A stretch of 64,000 nucleotides of DNA from CAVPMN01 sp963706425 (GTDB lineage: Bacteria > Actinomycetota > Acidimicrobiia > Acidimicrobiales > Acidimicrobilacustridaceae): positions 62,001-126,000 of the forward strand of contig CAVPMN010000003.1 of assembly GCA_963706425.1 (NCBI GenBank), in the 5' to 3' direction. Made by a program: the position numbers and the translations under genes. Below the pieces are notes generated by a model. That model worked only from the letters and a program-made list of their open reading frames with translations. It made no database searches and was not told where the DNA came from. This document shows, piece after piece, positions 1 through 8,262 of the stretch (position 1 is the stretch's first letter; each line of letters opens with the position of its first letter).

Positions 1-97
1 CCACCGCGTTGAGGTTGGGCGCGTCGAGCACGATCCGCAGCACGCCGGGGTGCGGGTGCTCGAAGGCGAGGGTCGGAAACGCGTCGTAGTCGGACAT
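1..97 (-). CDS. Enoyl-CoA hydratase/isomerase family protein, N-terminal fragment
   Basis: Only the first 32 codons are inside the window; the gene runs off the left edge. The start ATG has a strong GGAGG ribosome site 5 nt upstream. The opening residues (MSDYDAF..., then GVLRIVLDAPNLNAV) match the first beta strand and the N-A-V motif at the start of crotonase-fold enzymes, which typically hydrate or isomerise enoyl-CoA thioesters in fatty-acid breakdown. A possible -10 (TACTGT on the minus strand, 131-126) lies about 30 nt upstream. The subfamily cannot be judged from this fragment. Confidence 0.6.
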   Translation of the reverse strand, partial: MSDYDAFPTLAFEHPHPGVLRIVLDAPNLNAV

Positions 98-237
98 GCG
101 ACCTCCGGGTCGGGAACGACTCTTGACAGTAGGAGAAACCGCGGACCGGTGGTTCTGGCCCCATCGGGCCTCGGGTACGGGCGTCACATCGCTTTCGGGG
201 GGAAACCCCTCCTCGAATCACGAAAGGAAGCGGGAAC

Positions 238-390
238 ATGACCATCGGAGCCGCTCTAGCCGTCATCGTCGTCGGAGTGCTGGTGGCAGCGTTCCTCAAC
301 AGCACCATCGGGATCATCGTGGCGGTGATCGGAGTAGTCGGACTGATCCTCGCGCTGCTCTCCACCAGCCGCGCCCGAACCAGCATCTGA
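238..390 (+). CDS. Small two-helix membrane protein, 50 aa
   Basis: A 50-codon gene starts at ATG 238 with an AGGAAG ribosome site 7 nt upstream and ends in TGA just before a perfect terminator hairpin. The protein is almost entirely hydrophobic: helix 1 is about residues 4-20 and helix 2 about 24-42, separated by a short N-S-T turn, with a basic tail (SRART). No catalytic motif is visible. Short two-helix proteins of this kind are common in actinobacteria, and I do not assign a function. Support comes from the start signal, the terminator and the clean hydrophobic pattern. Confidence 0.55.
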   Translation: MTIGAALAVIVVGVLVAAFLNSTIGIIVAVIGVVGLILALLSTSRARTSI

Positions 391-432
391 CCCCCAGCCT
401 CTGACGCACACCCCCGTTGCCAGGAGGCAGCG

Positions 433-480
433 ACGGACCGGGACGATGTCCACCGCCATCGTCCCGGTCCGTTCATTTTT
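433..480 (+). terminator. Rho-independent terminator
   Basis: A perfect 15-bp inverted repeat (433-447 and 458-472) with a 10-nt loop is followed by TCATTTTT. It closes the 50-aa membrane protein gene and separates it from the acyl-CoA synthetase downstream. Confidence 0.85.
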
Positions 481-559
481 CGACGGCGTCACCAGTCGGG
501 GCGGCGCTCGCGGCCGCTAGTGTCGCCCCGGTTCGGAGATGACGGGGGACATCGTGGGC

Positions 560-2239
560 ATGACATACGACGAGGCGGTGGCCGCGGTCGTCGCCCCGGG
601 TGGTCGCTACGAGATCGTCGAGGTCGACATCCCTGACGGCCAGGGTGGCACTCGGCGTGAGCCGGTCTTCCTGCACACGCCAGAGTCGCTGCGCGAGTTG
701 TTCGCCGGGGCGCGAGGCCGGGGAGATCAGGTGTTCCTGGTCTACGAGGACGAGCGGTGGACCTTCACCGAGGTTGCGGCACGCAGCGATGCCATCGGGG
801 CCGTGCTCGTCGAGCGCTACGGCGTGCAGCCGGGCGACCGGGTGGCGATCGCCATGCGCAACTATCCGGAGTGGGTGATGGCGTTCATCGCCATCACGTC
901 GATCGGCGCCGTCGTCGTGCCGCTCAACGCCTGGTGGACCACCGAGGAGCTCGCCTACGGGCTCACCGACTCGGGTGCGGCGGTGTTGCTGGCCGACCGG
1001 GAGCGCATCGATCGGGTCGCTCCGGTGCTGGGTGATCTCGGCGTGGCGTGGTGGCGGTTCGCACCGACGGTGAGCTGCCGGCTGGTGTCGATCGACTCGA
1101 CGATGTCGTCGTCGATGGAGCCCCGCTGCCTGCGGTCGACATCGGCGCCGACGACGACGCCACGATCCTCTACACCTCCGGCACCACCGGCCATCCGAAA
1201 GGCGCGGTGTCGACCCATCGGGCCGTGCTCAGTGCGTTGATGGCCTATGCCTGCCGAGCGGCCGTCAACGCGGTGCGGGCCGGTCCTGATCGTGTCCGCC
1301 ATCCCTTCCCGACGAGCTACATCCTCGTGGTGCCGCTCTTCCACGTCACCGGCTGTGTGCCCGTGATGCTCGGCGCCTTCCTCGGTGGCAGCAAGCTGGT
1401 GATGATGCACAAGTGGGACCCAGCCCGGGCGCTCGAGCTCATCGAGCGCGAGCAGGTCACCACCTTCGTCGGGGTACCCACCATGTCGTGGGATCTGCTC
1501 GAATCACCCGAGTTCGAGCGGCGCGACACCTCGAGCCTCCTGTCGGTCGGTGGTGGCGGTGCGCCTGCGCCGCCGGAACTGGTGCGCCGCATCGATCGCA
1601 GCTTTGCGAGGGGGCGGCCCAACATCGGCTATGGCATGACCGAGACCAACGCCTACGGCCCGCAGAACATGGCCGACGACTATGTCGACCGTCCCACCAG
1701 CGCCGGCCGCACCGTCCCGATCATGCGCGTGCGGGTGGTCGACCCCGACACCGGCGTGGTGCTCGGGCCGGGACAGATCGGCGAGATCGAGTTCGCGGGG
1801 CCGAACCTCATTCGCGGCTACTGGAACCGGCCCGAGGCGACGGCCGAGACCTTCCACGATGGTTGGCTGCGCTCAGGCGACCTCGGGCGACTCGACCAAG
1901 ACGGCTTCGTCTACGTCGAGGATCGGGTGAAGGACATGGTGCTGCGTGGCGGCGAGAACATCTACTCGCGCGGAGGTCGAGGCCGTGATCTACGAGCATC
2001 CGGCGGTGTACGAAGCGGCTGCGTTCGGGGTGCCGCACGAACGACTCGGTGAGGAGCTCGTGGTGGCCATCGTGCGGCGACCCGACGCGGAGGTCACCGC
2101 CGACGAGATCAAAGCGCACGTGGGCGAGCACCTGGCCGCGTTCAAGGTGCCGGCCCGAGTCGAGTTCGTCGACGGCCAGCTCCCACGAGGGGCGACGGGC
2201 AAGATCCTCAAGCGCGACCTGCGCGACACCCTCTCGTAG
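560..2239 (+). CDS. Acyl-CoA synthetase (class I adenylate-forming, FadD-like), two apparent frameshifts
   Basis: Activates a carboxylic acid as acyl-AMP and then acyl-CoA. All family motifs are present but spread over two frames: the A3 loop LYTSGTTGHPKG, A5 GYGMTETNA, the A7/A8 hinge SGDLGRLDQDG...RGGENIY, and the A10 lysine in PRGATGKILKRDL near the C terminus. Reading shifts at about 1045-1050, where one G appears missing (GG to G) in GTGGC-GTGGTG, and at about 1966-1972, where one extra base sits in a CGCG run. The two shifts cancel, giving about 560 aa, normal for the family. ATG 560 was chosen because family members begin MTYDEAVAAV-like; ATG 539 is the alternative. Substrate unknown. 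More likely sequence error than pseudogene, since everything else is intact. Confidence 0.85.
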
Positions 2240-2270
2240 ACCAGCCTCGAATCGCGGCCGCCGGCCGAGG

Positions 2271-3605
2271 TCAGCGACTGTGGCTGCGCCGGCGCGGGGG
2301 TGTGGATGCGCCCGCGTTGCGGGCCTTCGCCTTGCGCCTGGCCGCTCCGCTCGGGCGCGGCGGCTTGCTGCGCCGGCTGCCGGGGCGCGCCGGACGCGAG
2401 GCCGGGGGACGGCTGTCGACCACTCGCTCCTGGCGAGGGCGCTCGCGTCGAGGCGTGGTTGCGGCCGGCAGGCCGGCGGTGTCGACAGGGGTGACGCCAG
2501 TGGGATAGCCGAGCTCCCGCTGCATCTTGCCCACCGCGCTGCGCATGTCGTTGGGCACGAGGGTGACCACGATGCCGGTGGCCCCGGCTCGTGCCGTGCG
2601 GCCGGAGCGGTGCACATAGTCCTTGGGATCGGCCGGCGGGTCGAAGTGCACCACGCCGGCGACGTCGTCGACGTGGATGCCGCGGGCGGCCACATCGGTG
2701 GCGACGAGGGCGCGCACGTGACCGTTGTGGAACGAGCGCAACGCCTGCTCGCGCTGGCTCTGCGAACGATCGCCGTGAATCGCCGCGGCGCGCACGCCGG
2801 CCGCCTCGAGTTGCTTGGCGACCCGATCGGCACCGCGCTTGGTGCGGCAGAACACCACGGTCGGACCCACTCGCTCGACGACCTGGGCGGTCGTGCGGAG
2901 CTTGTTCGGACGCTCGACAGACCAGAAGAGGTGCTCGGCTCGCGCCCCACCCTCGTCGGGGTCGACGTACTCGTGGCGTACGGGGTTGTTCTGGTAGCGC
3001 TTGATCAACACGTTGACATCGCCGTCGAGGGTGGCCGAGAACAGCAGGGTCTGGCGATCGCTCGCGCACTGGTCGAGGAGGCGCCGGACCTCGGGGAGGA
3101 AGCCCATGTCGGCCATGCGGTCGGCTTCGTCGACGACCACGAACGACACATCGGACAGGTCGATCTGACGTTGGCTCACCAGGTCGGCCAGGCGACCGGG
3201 GCAGGCGACGGCGATGTCGACACCCCGCCGCAGCGCCTCGACCTGGCGGTCGAACCGGGTGCCGCCGTAGAAGGTCTCGATCCACGGGCCCTTGGGCTTG
3301 GCGAGCAGCCGCAGCTCCTGGCACACCTGCGCGGCGAGCTCACGAGTGGGCACGAGCACCAGGCCGCGAGGCCGGCGGGGACGGGCCCGCTCGACGGCGA
3401 GCACGAGGGGGATGCCGAAGGCGATCGTCTTGCCCGAACCGGTGGGAGCACGCCCACACACGTCGCGGCCGGCCAGCGCGTCGGGCACGGTGGCCGCCTG
3501 GATCGGGAACGGGGCGGCCATGCCGCGGTCGGCGAGCGACCGGGCCAAGGCCTCGGGTACGCCGAGATCGGCGAAGGTGGGGGTGGGGGGATGAACGGCG
3601 GGCAC
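2271..3605 (-). CDS. DEAD-box ATP-dependent RNA helicase
   Basis: Unwinds RNA using ATP, in roles such as ribosome assembly or RNA decay. The 444-aa protein shows the full motif series: Q-motif region (FPIQ), Walker A APTGSGKT at about 53-60, PTRELA, GG, PGRL, DEAD at about 159-162, SAT at about 190, then the second RecA domain with VFCRTKRGADR, ATDVAARGI and HRSGRTAR near 325. About 75 C-terminal residues are Arg/Pro/Lys-rich, a typical RNA-binding tail. GTG 3605 was chosen because AGGAG lies 7 nt upstream; a longer upstream ATG would add 39 low-complexity residues with no ribosome site. Confidence 0.9.
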   Translation of the reverse strand: MPAVHPPTPTFADLGVPEALARSLADRGMAAPFPIQAATVPDALAGRDVCGRAPTGSGKTIAFGIPLVLAVERARPRRPRGLVLVPTRELAAQVCQELRLLAKPKGPWIETFYGGTRFDRQVEALRRGVDIAVACPGRLADLVSQRQIDLSDVSFVVVDEADRMADMGFLPEVRRLLDQCASDRQTLLFSATLDGDVNVLIKRYQNNPVRHEYVDPDEGGARAEHLFWSVERPNKLRTTAQVVERVGPTVVFCRTKRGADRVAKQLEAAGVRAAAIHGDRSQSQREQALRSFHNGHVRALVATDVAARGIHVDDVAGVVHFDPPADPKDYVHRSGRTARAGATGIVVTLVPNDMRSAVGKMQRELGYPTGVTPVDTAGLPAATTPRRERPRQERVVDSRPPASRPARPGSRRSKPPRPSGAARRKAKARNAGASTPPRRRSHSR

Positions 3606-3960
3606 GGAGGCTCCTTGGTTGTCGCCGAAAGCGGCGGGCTGCGGTAGGGCCGCGAACGCTGAGCGCTGCGATCCGAGGTGGGGGGGTGCACGCTCGGGGT
3701 CGAACGCGCGACGGACTGACAAGCCGCGGCAAGAGGCGAAGCCGTGGAAACGGGAGATCGGTCACGCGCCGGCACCGGCAGACCTGCACCGGAAACCCGG
3801 TGCACTGTCGTTCAACGCATGCCTCTTCGCGCTGAGCGACCGATCGGAACCCGCTAACCCTAGCCGGTGGTGACGGTGAGGACACCATCACCACTAGGGT
3901 GTGTCCGCTTCCCACAAGGGCACGCATGCTGCGTGCCAAACCTCAGGAGACGACCAAACG
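3606..3960. promoter_or_regulatory. 355-bp divergent intergenic region with hairpins
   Basis: Lies between the helicase (minus) and the SHOCT protein (plus). It holds an 8-bp hairpin with an AAAC loop (3785-3804), a 12-bp inverted repeat abutting a -10 (3867-3900, listed separately), and an 8-bp GGCACGCA/TGCGTGCC hairpin (3919-3937) inside the predicted 5' leader of the downstream gene. No convincing gene is present. Confidence 0.5.
3867..3900 (+). promoter_or_regulatory. Promoter -10 with adjoining inverted-repeat operator
   Basis: The arms GTGGTGACGGTG (3867-3878) and CACCATCACCAC (3883-3894) match as an inverted repeat at 11 of 12 positions with a 4-nt spacer. TAGGGT (3895-3900), a good actinobacterial -10, follows directly. 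A regulator bound here would cover the promoter of the SHOCT gene at 3961. The regulator is unknown. Confidence 0.45.
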
Positions 3961-4353
3961 ATGCTGCTTGCCGAAATCGGCCAGGGCGAACTGCTCTGGA
4001 CGACCATTACGATCTTCTTCCTCTTCCTCTACATCTGGGTGTTCATCGCGATCTTCAGCGACCTGATTCGTGATCACGAGATGTCCGGTGTCGCCAAGGC
4101 GATCTGGATCTTCTGTCTGATCGTGTTCACCTGGATCGCGGTGCTCGTCTACGTCATCGTGCGCGGCAAGGGCATGAGCGAGCGGGCGATGAAGGCCCAG
4201 ATCGACGCCCAGAAGCAGTTCGACAACTATGTGCGTGAGACCGCCGGTGGCGCATCGCCCGCTGACCAGCTGGCCAAGCTGGCCGATTTGAAGGCGGCCG
4301 GCACGATCACCGAGGAAGAGTTCAACTCGATGAAGGCGAAGATCGTCAGCTGA
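3961..4353 (+). CDS. SHOCT-domain membrane protein with PLDc_N-like helices
   Basis: A 130-aa protein with two transmembrane helices (about residues 12-34 and 46-68) joined by a D-L-I-R-D-H-E segment, as in the PLDc_N (phospholipase D N-terminal-like) family. It has a basic linker and a C-terminal SHOCT motif (DQLAKLADLKAAGTITEEEF). SHOCT segments are short helical pairs thought to mediate oligomerisation or contacts with other domains. ATG 3961 is preceded by AGGAG with an 11-nt gap; an in-frame GTG at 3901 would sit at the predicted transcription start and is less likely. Function unknown. Confidence 0.8.
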   Translation: MLLAEIGQGELLWTTITIFFLFLYIWVFIAIFSDLIRDHEMSGVAKAIWIFCLIVFTWIAVLVYVIVRGKGMSERAMKAQIDAQKQFDNYVRETAGGASPADQLAKLADLKAAGTITEEEFNSMKAKIVS

Positions 4354-4380
4354 ACGTTCGCTGACCGTTCGCCAAAACGA

Positions 4381-4410
4381 CTGCTGGCCCGGCACATGCC
4401 GGGCCAGCAG
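4381..4410. terminator. Shared terminator hairpin between convergent genes
   Basis: A perfect 13-bp stem (4381-4393 and 4398-4410) with an ACAT loop lies between the SHOCT gene and the convergent HU gene. Read on the minus strand it is followed by TCGTTTTGG, so it fits best as the HU terminator; it could also stop plus-strand transcripts. Confidence 0.75.
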
Positions 4411-4427
4411 CGTGTTCGGGACTGTGC

Positions 4428-4829
4428 TCAGCGCTTGCGAGCGGGAGCCTTCTTGGCGGCCGCCTTCTTCGCCGGAGCCTTCTTGGCGGCGGCCTTCTTC
4501 GCGGGAGCCTTCTTGGCGGCGGCCTTCTTGGCCGGCGCCTTCTTCGTGACCTTGCCCGAGTTCACGGCGTCCTTGAACGCCTTGAGGGGGGTGATGCGGG
4601 CCTTGCGCGAGGCCTTGATGCGGATGGCCTCACCGGTCGCGGGATTGCGACCCATGCGAGCCGGGCGATCGACCCGGGCGAACTTGGCGAAGCCCGGGAT
4701 CGAGACAGGCTCGCCGGTCGACACCGTTTCGGTGAGCACGTCGACAAACGCGCTGACGAACTCGTCAGCGGTCTTGCGATCGGTTTCGGTGCGCTCGGCG
4801 AGTGCGAGCACGAGTTCCCTGCGGTTCAT
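4428..4829 (-). CDS. hupB: HU-family DNA-binding protein with histone H1-like lysine tail
   Basis: A nucleoid-associated protein that binds and bends DNA. Residues 1-90 form the HU fold (MNRRELVLALAER..., the GFAKF turn, the DNA-clasping arm RPARMGRNPATGE, then the C-terminal helix). Residues 95-133 are a repeated KKAPAKKAAA tail, the two-part architecture of mycobacterial HupB. The start ATG has GGAGG 6 nt upstream. The tail is encoded by a GC-rich direct repeat around 4441-4549, a spot where repeat number can vary. Mycobacterial homologues are modified on tail lysines; whether that happens here cannot be seen. Confidence 0.92.
   Translation of the reverse strand: MNRRELVLALAERTETDRKTADEFVSAFVDVLTETVSTGEPVSIPGFAKFARVDRPARMGRNPATGEAIRIKASRKARITPLKAFKDAVNSGKVTKKAPAKKAAAKKAPAKKAAAKKAPAKKAAAKKAPARKR
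4441..4549. repeat. Short tandem repeat encoding the lysine-rich HU tail
   Basis: About 30-bp units of the form GCCTTCTT(G/C)GC(G/C)GG repeat three to four times with small differences, inside the HU gene. This is a coding low-complexity repeat, not a mobile element. Confidence 0.7.
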
Positions 4830-5109
4830 ATGACCTCCGTCGGACTGTGATGCAGGCGGGCGGTCAGCCTTGCACCACCTGTGCCACGCGCGCCGCATTT
4901 CCAGACGGTTTTTTCAGAGTTTTCCCGGTCTCGGCGCGATTGTTCGGTCGTGCTCCCGCGCCCGCGACGACGCGTGGGCCACACGAGCCACACGAGCCAC
5001 ATCACCCGACATCGATCGGGTCGCCGGCGGGGGCTCCGAGGGACAGCGGCCGGTGCGCGGACCGCTAGGGTCCGGCGAGTATCTGACGACCACTCAGTTC
5101 GGAGGACCG

Positions 5110-6207
5110 ATGCTCTCGGCCGGCGACGACTACCCGATCCACCAGGTGGCGGAGCCCATCCGCAACGCCGCGTCCAGCGATCGCAACTTCTACGACCGCT
5201 ACTACTTCAACCTGCACGGCTCGAGCGACGAGCTGTTCATGGTGATGGGTCTCGGGCAGTACCCCAACCTGGCGGTGCAGGACGCCTTCTGCCTGGTGCG
5301 CCGGGGCACGAAGCACCATGTGGTGCGAGCGTCGCGTGAGCTCGGCGATCGCATGGACAACTCCGTCGGACCGTTTCGCGTCGAGGTGCTCGAGCCGCTG
5401 CACCGCCTGCGTTTCGTGCTCGAGCCGAACGAGTGGGGACTGGCTGCGGATCTTGAATGGCGAGGTGCGATCCCCGCGTTCGAGGAGCCTCGCCACTTCA
5501 TCCGCCAGAAGGGCCGGGTGCTGTTCGACACGATGCGCCTGGCCCAGACGGGCTACTGGAGCGGGACGCTCGAGGTGGCAGGGGAGACCATCGAGGTCAC
5601 GCCCGACCGGTGGAAAGGCACCCGCGACCGCTCGTGGGGCGTGCGGCCCGTCGGCGAGGCAGAGCCGGCCGGCATCCGGGCCGACGACCCGCTGTTCTTC
5701 AACATGTGGAACTACGCGCCCATGCAGTTCGACGACTACTCCATCCTCTACATCGTGCAGGAGTGGGCCGACGGCGAACGCATCATGGAGGAAGCGGTCC
5801 GCATCTGGAACGATCCCGAACGCCCGGCCGAGCAACTCGGACGGCCGCAGCACCGGCACACGTTCAAGCCCGGCACCCGTGAGGTGGCCGAAGGAGCGCT
5901 GGCGTTCCCCGACGCCCCCGGCGGCGGTTTCGAGATCGCCATCACCCATCTGCTCGACGCGCACATCGGCATCGGCACCGGCTACGGCTTCGACGCCGAC
6001 TGGCGTCACGGCATGTGGCAGGGCCCGCTGGTCGTGCAGGGGCTGACGCTCGACACCGAGAGCGACCGCGAACGCTTCTTCGGCATCGTCGACTGCGTGG
6101 CCCGGTTCGAGACCTCGACGGGCGACGTCGGCTACGGGTTGCACGAGTTCATGTTCCTCGGCCCCCACGAGCAGTACGGTTTCACCAGCTTCATGGACGT
6201 GCCCTGA
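5110..6207 (+). CDS. Conserved protein of unknown function, possibly AttH/CrtC-like lipocalin fold
   Basis: A 365-aa soluble protein without signal peptide or membrane segment. ATG 5110 has an excellent GGAGGA ribosome site. Recognisable stretches are DRYYFNLHGSSDELFMVMGLG near the start and GTRDRSWGVRP near residue 180. The latter resembles the R-S-W-G motif of AttH/CrtC-type paired-lipocalin proteins, which bind or modify lipophilic compounds. The fold assignment is an inference from that motif and the beta-rich sequence; no catalytic residues are identified. Flanking genes do not suggest a pathway. Confidence 0.65.
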   Translation: MLSAGDDYPIHQVAEPIRNAASSDRNFYDRYYFNLHGSSDELFMVMGLGQYPNLAVQDAFCLVRRGTKHHVVRASRELGDRMDNSVGPFRVEVLEPLHRLRFVLEPNEWGLAADLEWRGAIPAFEEPRHFIRQKGRVLFDTMRLAQTGYWSGTLEVAGETIEVTPDRWKGTRDRSWGVRPVGEAEPAGIRADDPLFFNMWNYAPMQFDDYSILYIVQEWADGERIMEEAVRIWNDPERPAEQLGRPQHRHTFKPGTREVAEGALAFPDAPGGGFEIAITHLLDAHIGIGTGYGFDADWRHGMWQGPLVVQGLTLDTESDRERFFGIVDCVARFETSTGDVGYGLHEFMFLGPHEQYGFTSFMDVP

Positions 6208-6209
6208 CC

Positions 6210-6226
6210 GATCGGCCCGGCCGATC
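6210..6226. terminator. Small hairpin after the 5110 gene
   Basis: The palindrome GATCGGC-CCG-GCCGATC starts 2 nt after the stop codon. It has no T-run, so it is a weak terminator candidate. Confidence 0.35.
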
Positions 6227-6288
6227 CCGCGGGGTCGCCATCGGCCACGACCCACGGCACGTTCCACTCGGATGACGGGAGACGAGCA

Positions 6289-6807
6289 ATGAGCGATCAG
6301 GGGAGCACGCCCGGCGACGAGCCGGTCGAGGGCCCGCCGGGAGATCCCGGCCTCACCGGCGCCGACGAGCCCACCCAGGCCATGCCGCCGGTCGACGCCC
6401 CTACGCCGGCTGCTGGCGTGCCGATCGTCGGGGCCGACGGCCGGCCGCTCGACGACCAGCCCCCGGCCACGACGCCGGCACCGCCACCGGTGGCCGCCCC
6501 GGCGGAGCGATCGGCATTGTCGAACCCGATCACGTGGGGTGTGGCCATCCTGTTGGTTGCCGTGGCTGCGGTGCTGATCATCTTCGCGATGCGCGACGAC
6601 TCCGACGACCGGCCGCCCGAGACCACGACCACCTCGTCGTCGTCCACCACCTCGTCGACTGCCTCGACCACCACCACCCGGCCCACCACCTCGACCACCC
6701 GACCGCAGACCACCACCACGGCGAGCACGTCGACCACGTCGAGCACGACCACCTCGTCGACGAGCACCACCTCGACGACCGAGCCGCTCGACGAGGCCGC
6801 CCCCTGA
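6289..6807 (+). CDS. Single-pass membrane protein with Thr/Ser-rich extracellular tail
   Basis: A 172-aa protein. Residues 1-78 are Pro/Ala/Asp-rich and probably cytoplasmic, about 82-100 form one hydrophobic helix (WGVAILLVAVAAVLIIFAM), and the last 65 residues are almost only Thr and Ser with a few Pro/Arg. The tail resembles mucin-like stalks that can be O-mannosylated in actinobacteria. A GGGAGA ribosome site precedes ATG 6289. No enzyme domain is present. The tail DNA is a low-complexity ACC/TCG repeat, so its length may be inaccurate in the assembly. Function unknown. Confidence 0.7.
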   Translation: MSDQGSTPGDEPVEGPPGDPGLTGADEPTQAMPPVDAPTPAAGVPIVGADGRPLDDQPPATTPAPPPVAAPAERSALSNPITWGVAILLVAVAAVLIIFAMRDDSDDRPPETTTTSSSSTTSSTASTTTTRPTTSTTRPQTTTTASTSTTSSTTTSSTSTTSTTEPLDEAAP

Positions 6808-6822
6808 TGGCCTGAGCTTGCG

Positions 6823-8117
6823 CTATTGCGGGGGTGCGGGCGTGCGCACCCCCGTGAGCAACACGTCGACGAGATCGAAACCTGCTTGGCCGTCGACCCC
6901 ATGGGTCACCTGCTCGAGCAGGATCGAGCGGCTCCAGTGCATGGCCAGCGGCAGGGCTGGGACGTCGGCGCGGATCTGACCGACCTGCTGCGCCGCGCGC
7001 GATGCCTTCGGCGATCACCTGGTAGGAGTAGGTGAGTCCGGCGGCGGTCTCGGGCATGGCGCCTGGCGCGTTGTCGGTGACGGTGAGCAGCGTCGCTCGG
7101 GCGAGCACTCGGTGCTCACGGATCACCGACCGCAGGGTGCGCATGACCTGCCGGAGGTGGTCGATCGGATCGGGTTGCGGTGGCAGGTCGACGATGCGTC
7201 GATGGGTGAACTGGGACAGGACCAACGCGGCCACCCCGGCCTTCGAGCCGAACGCGTCGAATACGGCAGGCTCGCCGACACCCGCGGCATCGGCCAGGTC
7301 ACGCACGCTGATCTCGGTCCAGGCTCGCTCCTCGAGGAGGTGGAAGGCGGCGCGCAGCACCTTGGCGCCCAGCTCGGCCCGTTGCTGGGGGGTCATGCTC
7401 GCGGTCGTGGGGGCGACGGCTGCAGTCGATGTGATCGGGAACCGATCGATGGTGCCGGCCCACTGCTCGAGGTCGGCCTGCTCGTCGAGGTCTCGTGAGG
7501 TCCCCGGCAGCAGGGCGACGGCGATCGCGCCGAAGAGCGCTCCGCCCTCGAAGTCGGGGTCGACACGCTGGCGCATGGCCAAGCCGTCGATCAGCGCGGT
7601 CCAGACGGCGGCGATGGACGCATAGGTGAAGGGGGCCCGCGGGGCCCGGTGCCACAGACCCCACAAGAAGCGAGTGACCTCGACCGCCGCCTCGTCGCGG
7701 TCGCGGTGGAACGAACGCAGGATCGGCACGATGGCGGGGTCGTCCGCGTTCGCCGCCAGGATGAGGCGCATCGCGAAGGTCGGGTTGGACGCCGCCACGT
7801 CGAGCTCGCCAGCGGCCGCGGCCCGCAGGGCGGAGATGCGGCTGGTGGCCGGATCGAGGAAGTTCGGCAGGCGCCGACCGGGGTCGAGCTGCCACGGTCC
7901 GTACCGGTCGAAGGCGTGAGCGGCCAGATCGGTGAAGTACGGCGTCGAGCGTCGGCCAGTGGTGGTAGAAGGTGGCGCGGGTGGTGCGACCCCGGCGGGC
8001 CAGGGCCGACACGGACAGGCCACCGAACAGCGCCGCTGGCGGCAATTCGGCGAACAGCTCGATGCCGGCGTCGAGCAGTCGCTCTCTCGCCGGGGTCGCC
8101 GGGGTCGCCGTGGTCAC
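6823..8117 (-). CDS. Tandem-domain TetR family transcriptional regulator, two apparent frameshifts
   Basis: A repressor-type protein of about 430 aa containing two TetR units. The first N-terminal helix-turn-helix (ARERLLDAGIELFAEL...TRATFYHHWPTLDA) is at about residues 8-60. A second complete one (VLRAAFHLLEERAW...RDLADAAGVGEPAVF) starts near residue 245. Single-base indels at about 7941-7943 and 6991-7000 (a CG-rich run) split it; repairing both restores a continuous protein ending at the TAG at 6823. Start GTG 8117 sits 7 nt after a TATAGT -10, implying a leaderless transcript. A palindrome overlaps that -10, so autorepression is likely. Ligand unknown. Confidence 0.8.
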
Positions 8118-8124
8118 CGCGGGG

Positions 8125-8142
8125 ACTATACAACAGTGTCTA
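8125..8142 (-). promoter_or_regulatory. TetR gene promoter with overlapping palindromic operator
   Basis: On the minus strand TATAGT (8130-8125) is a near-consensus -10 placed 7 nt before the GTG start. TATACAACAGTGTCTA (8127-8142) is an inverted repeat TAnACA-n4-TGTnTA of the kind bound by TetR dimers. The overlap predicts that the regulator shuts off its own gene and perhaps the divergent one. Confidence 0.6.
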
Positions 8143-8262
8143 CTAGGTTGGGCACGGCTGATCATTGACGATGCTTGTGGGCGCTGCTTTGCTTTGACGA
8201 AAGCCGGTCCGGTGATTCCACCGGGTCCTCCACCGGGTTGGGATGAGGGAGTCCACGAGTCG

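Noticed and set aside
1808..2950. Long open frames antisense to the acyl-CoA synthetase and helicase genes
   Set aside because: Arg/Pro/Ala-rich translations without motifs; typical of reverse frames in GC-rich DNA, and the opposite strand carries genuine conserved genes.
4441..4549. Intergenic tandem repeat
   Set aside because: It lies wholly within the HU gene and encodes the KKAPAKKA tail.
6610..6790. CRISPR-like or satellite repeat
   Set aside because: The ACC/TCG pattern is codon-level low complexity encoding a Thr/Ser tail, with no spacers.
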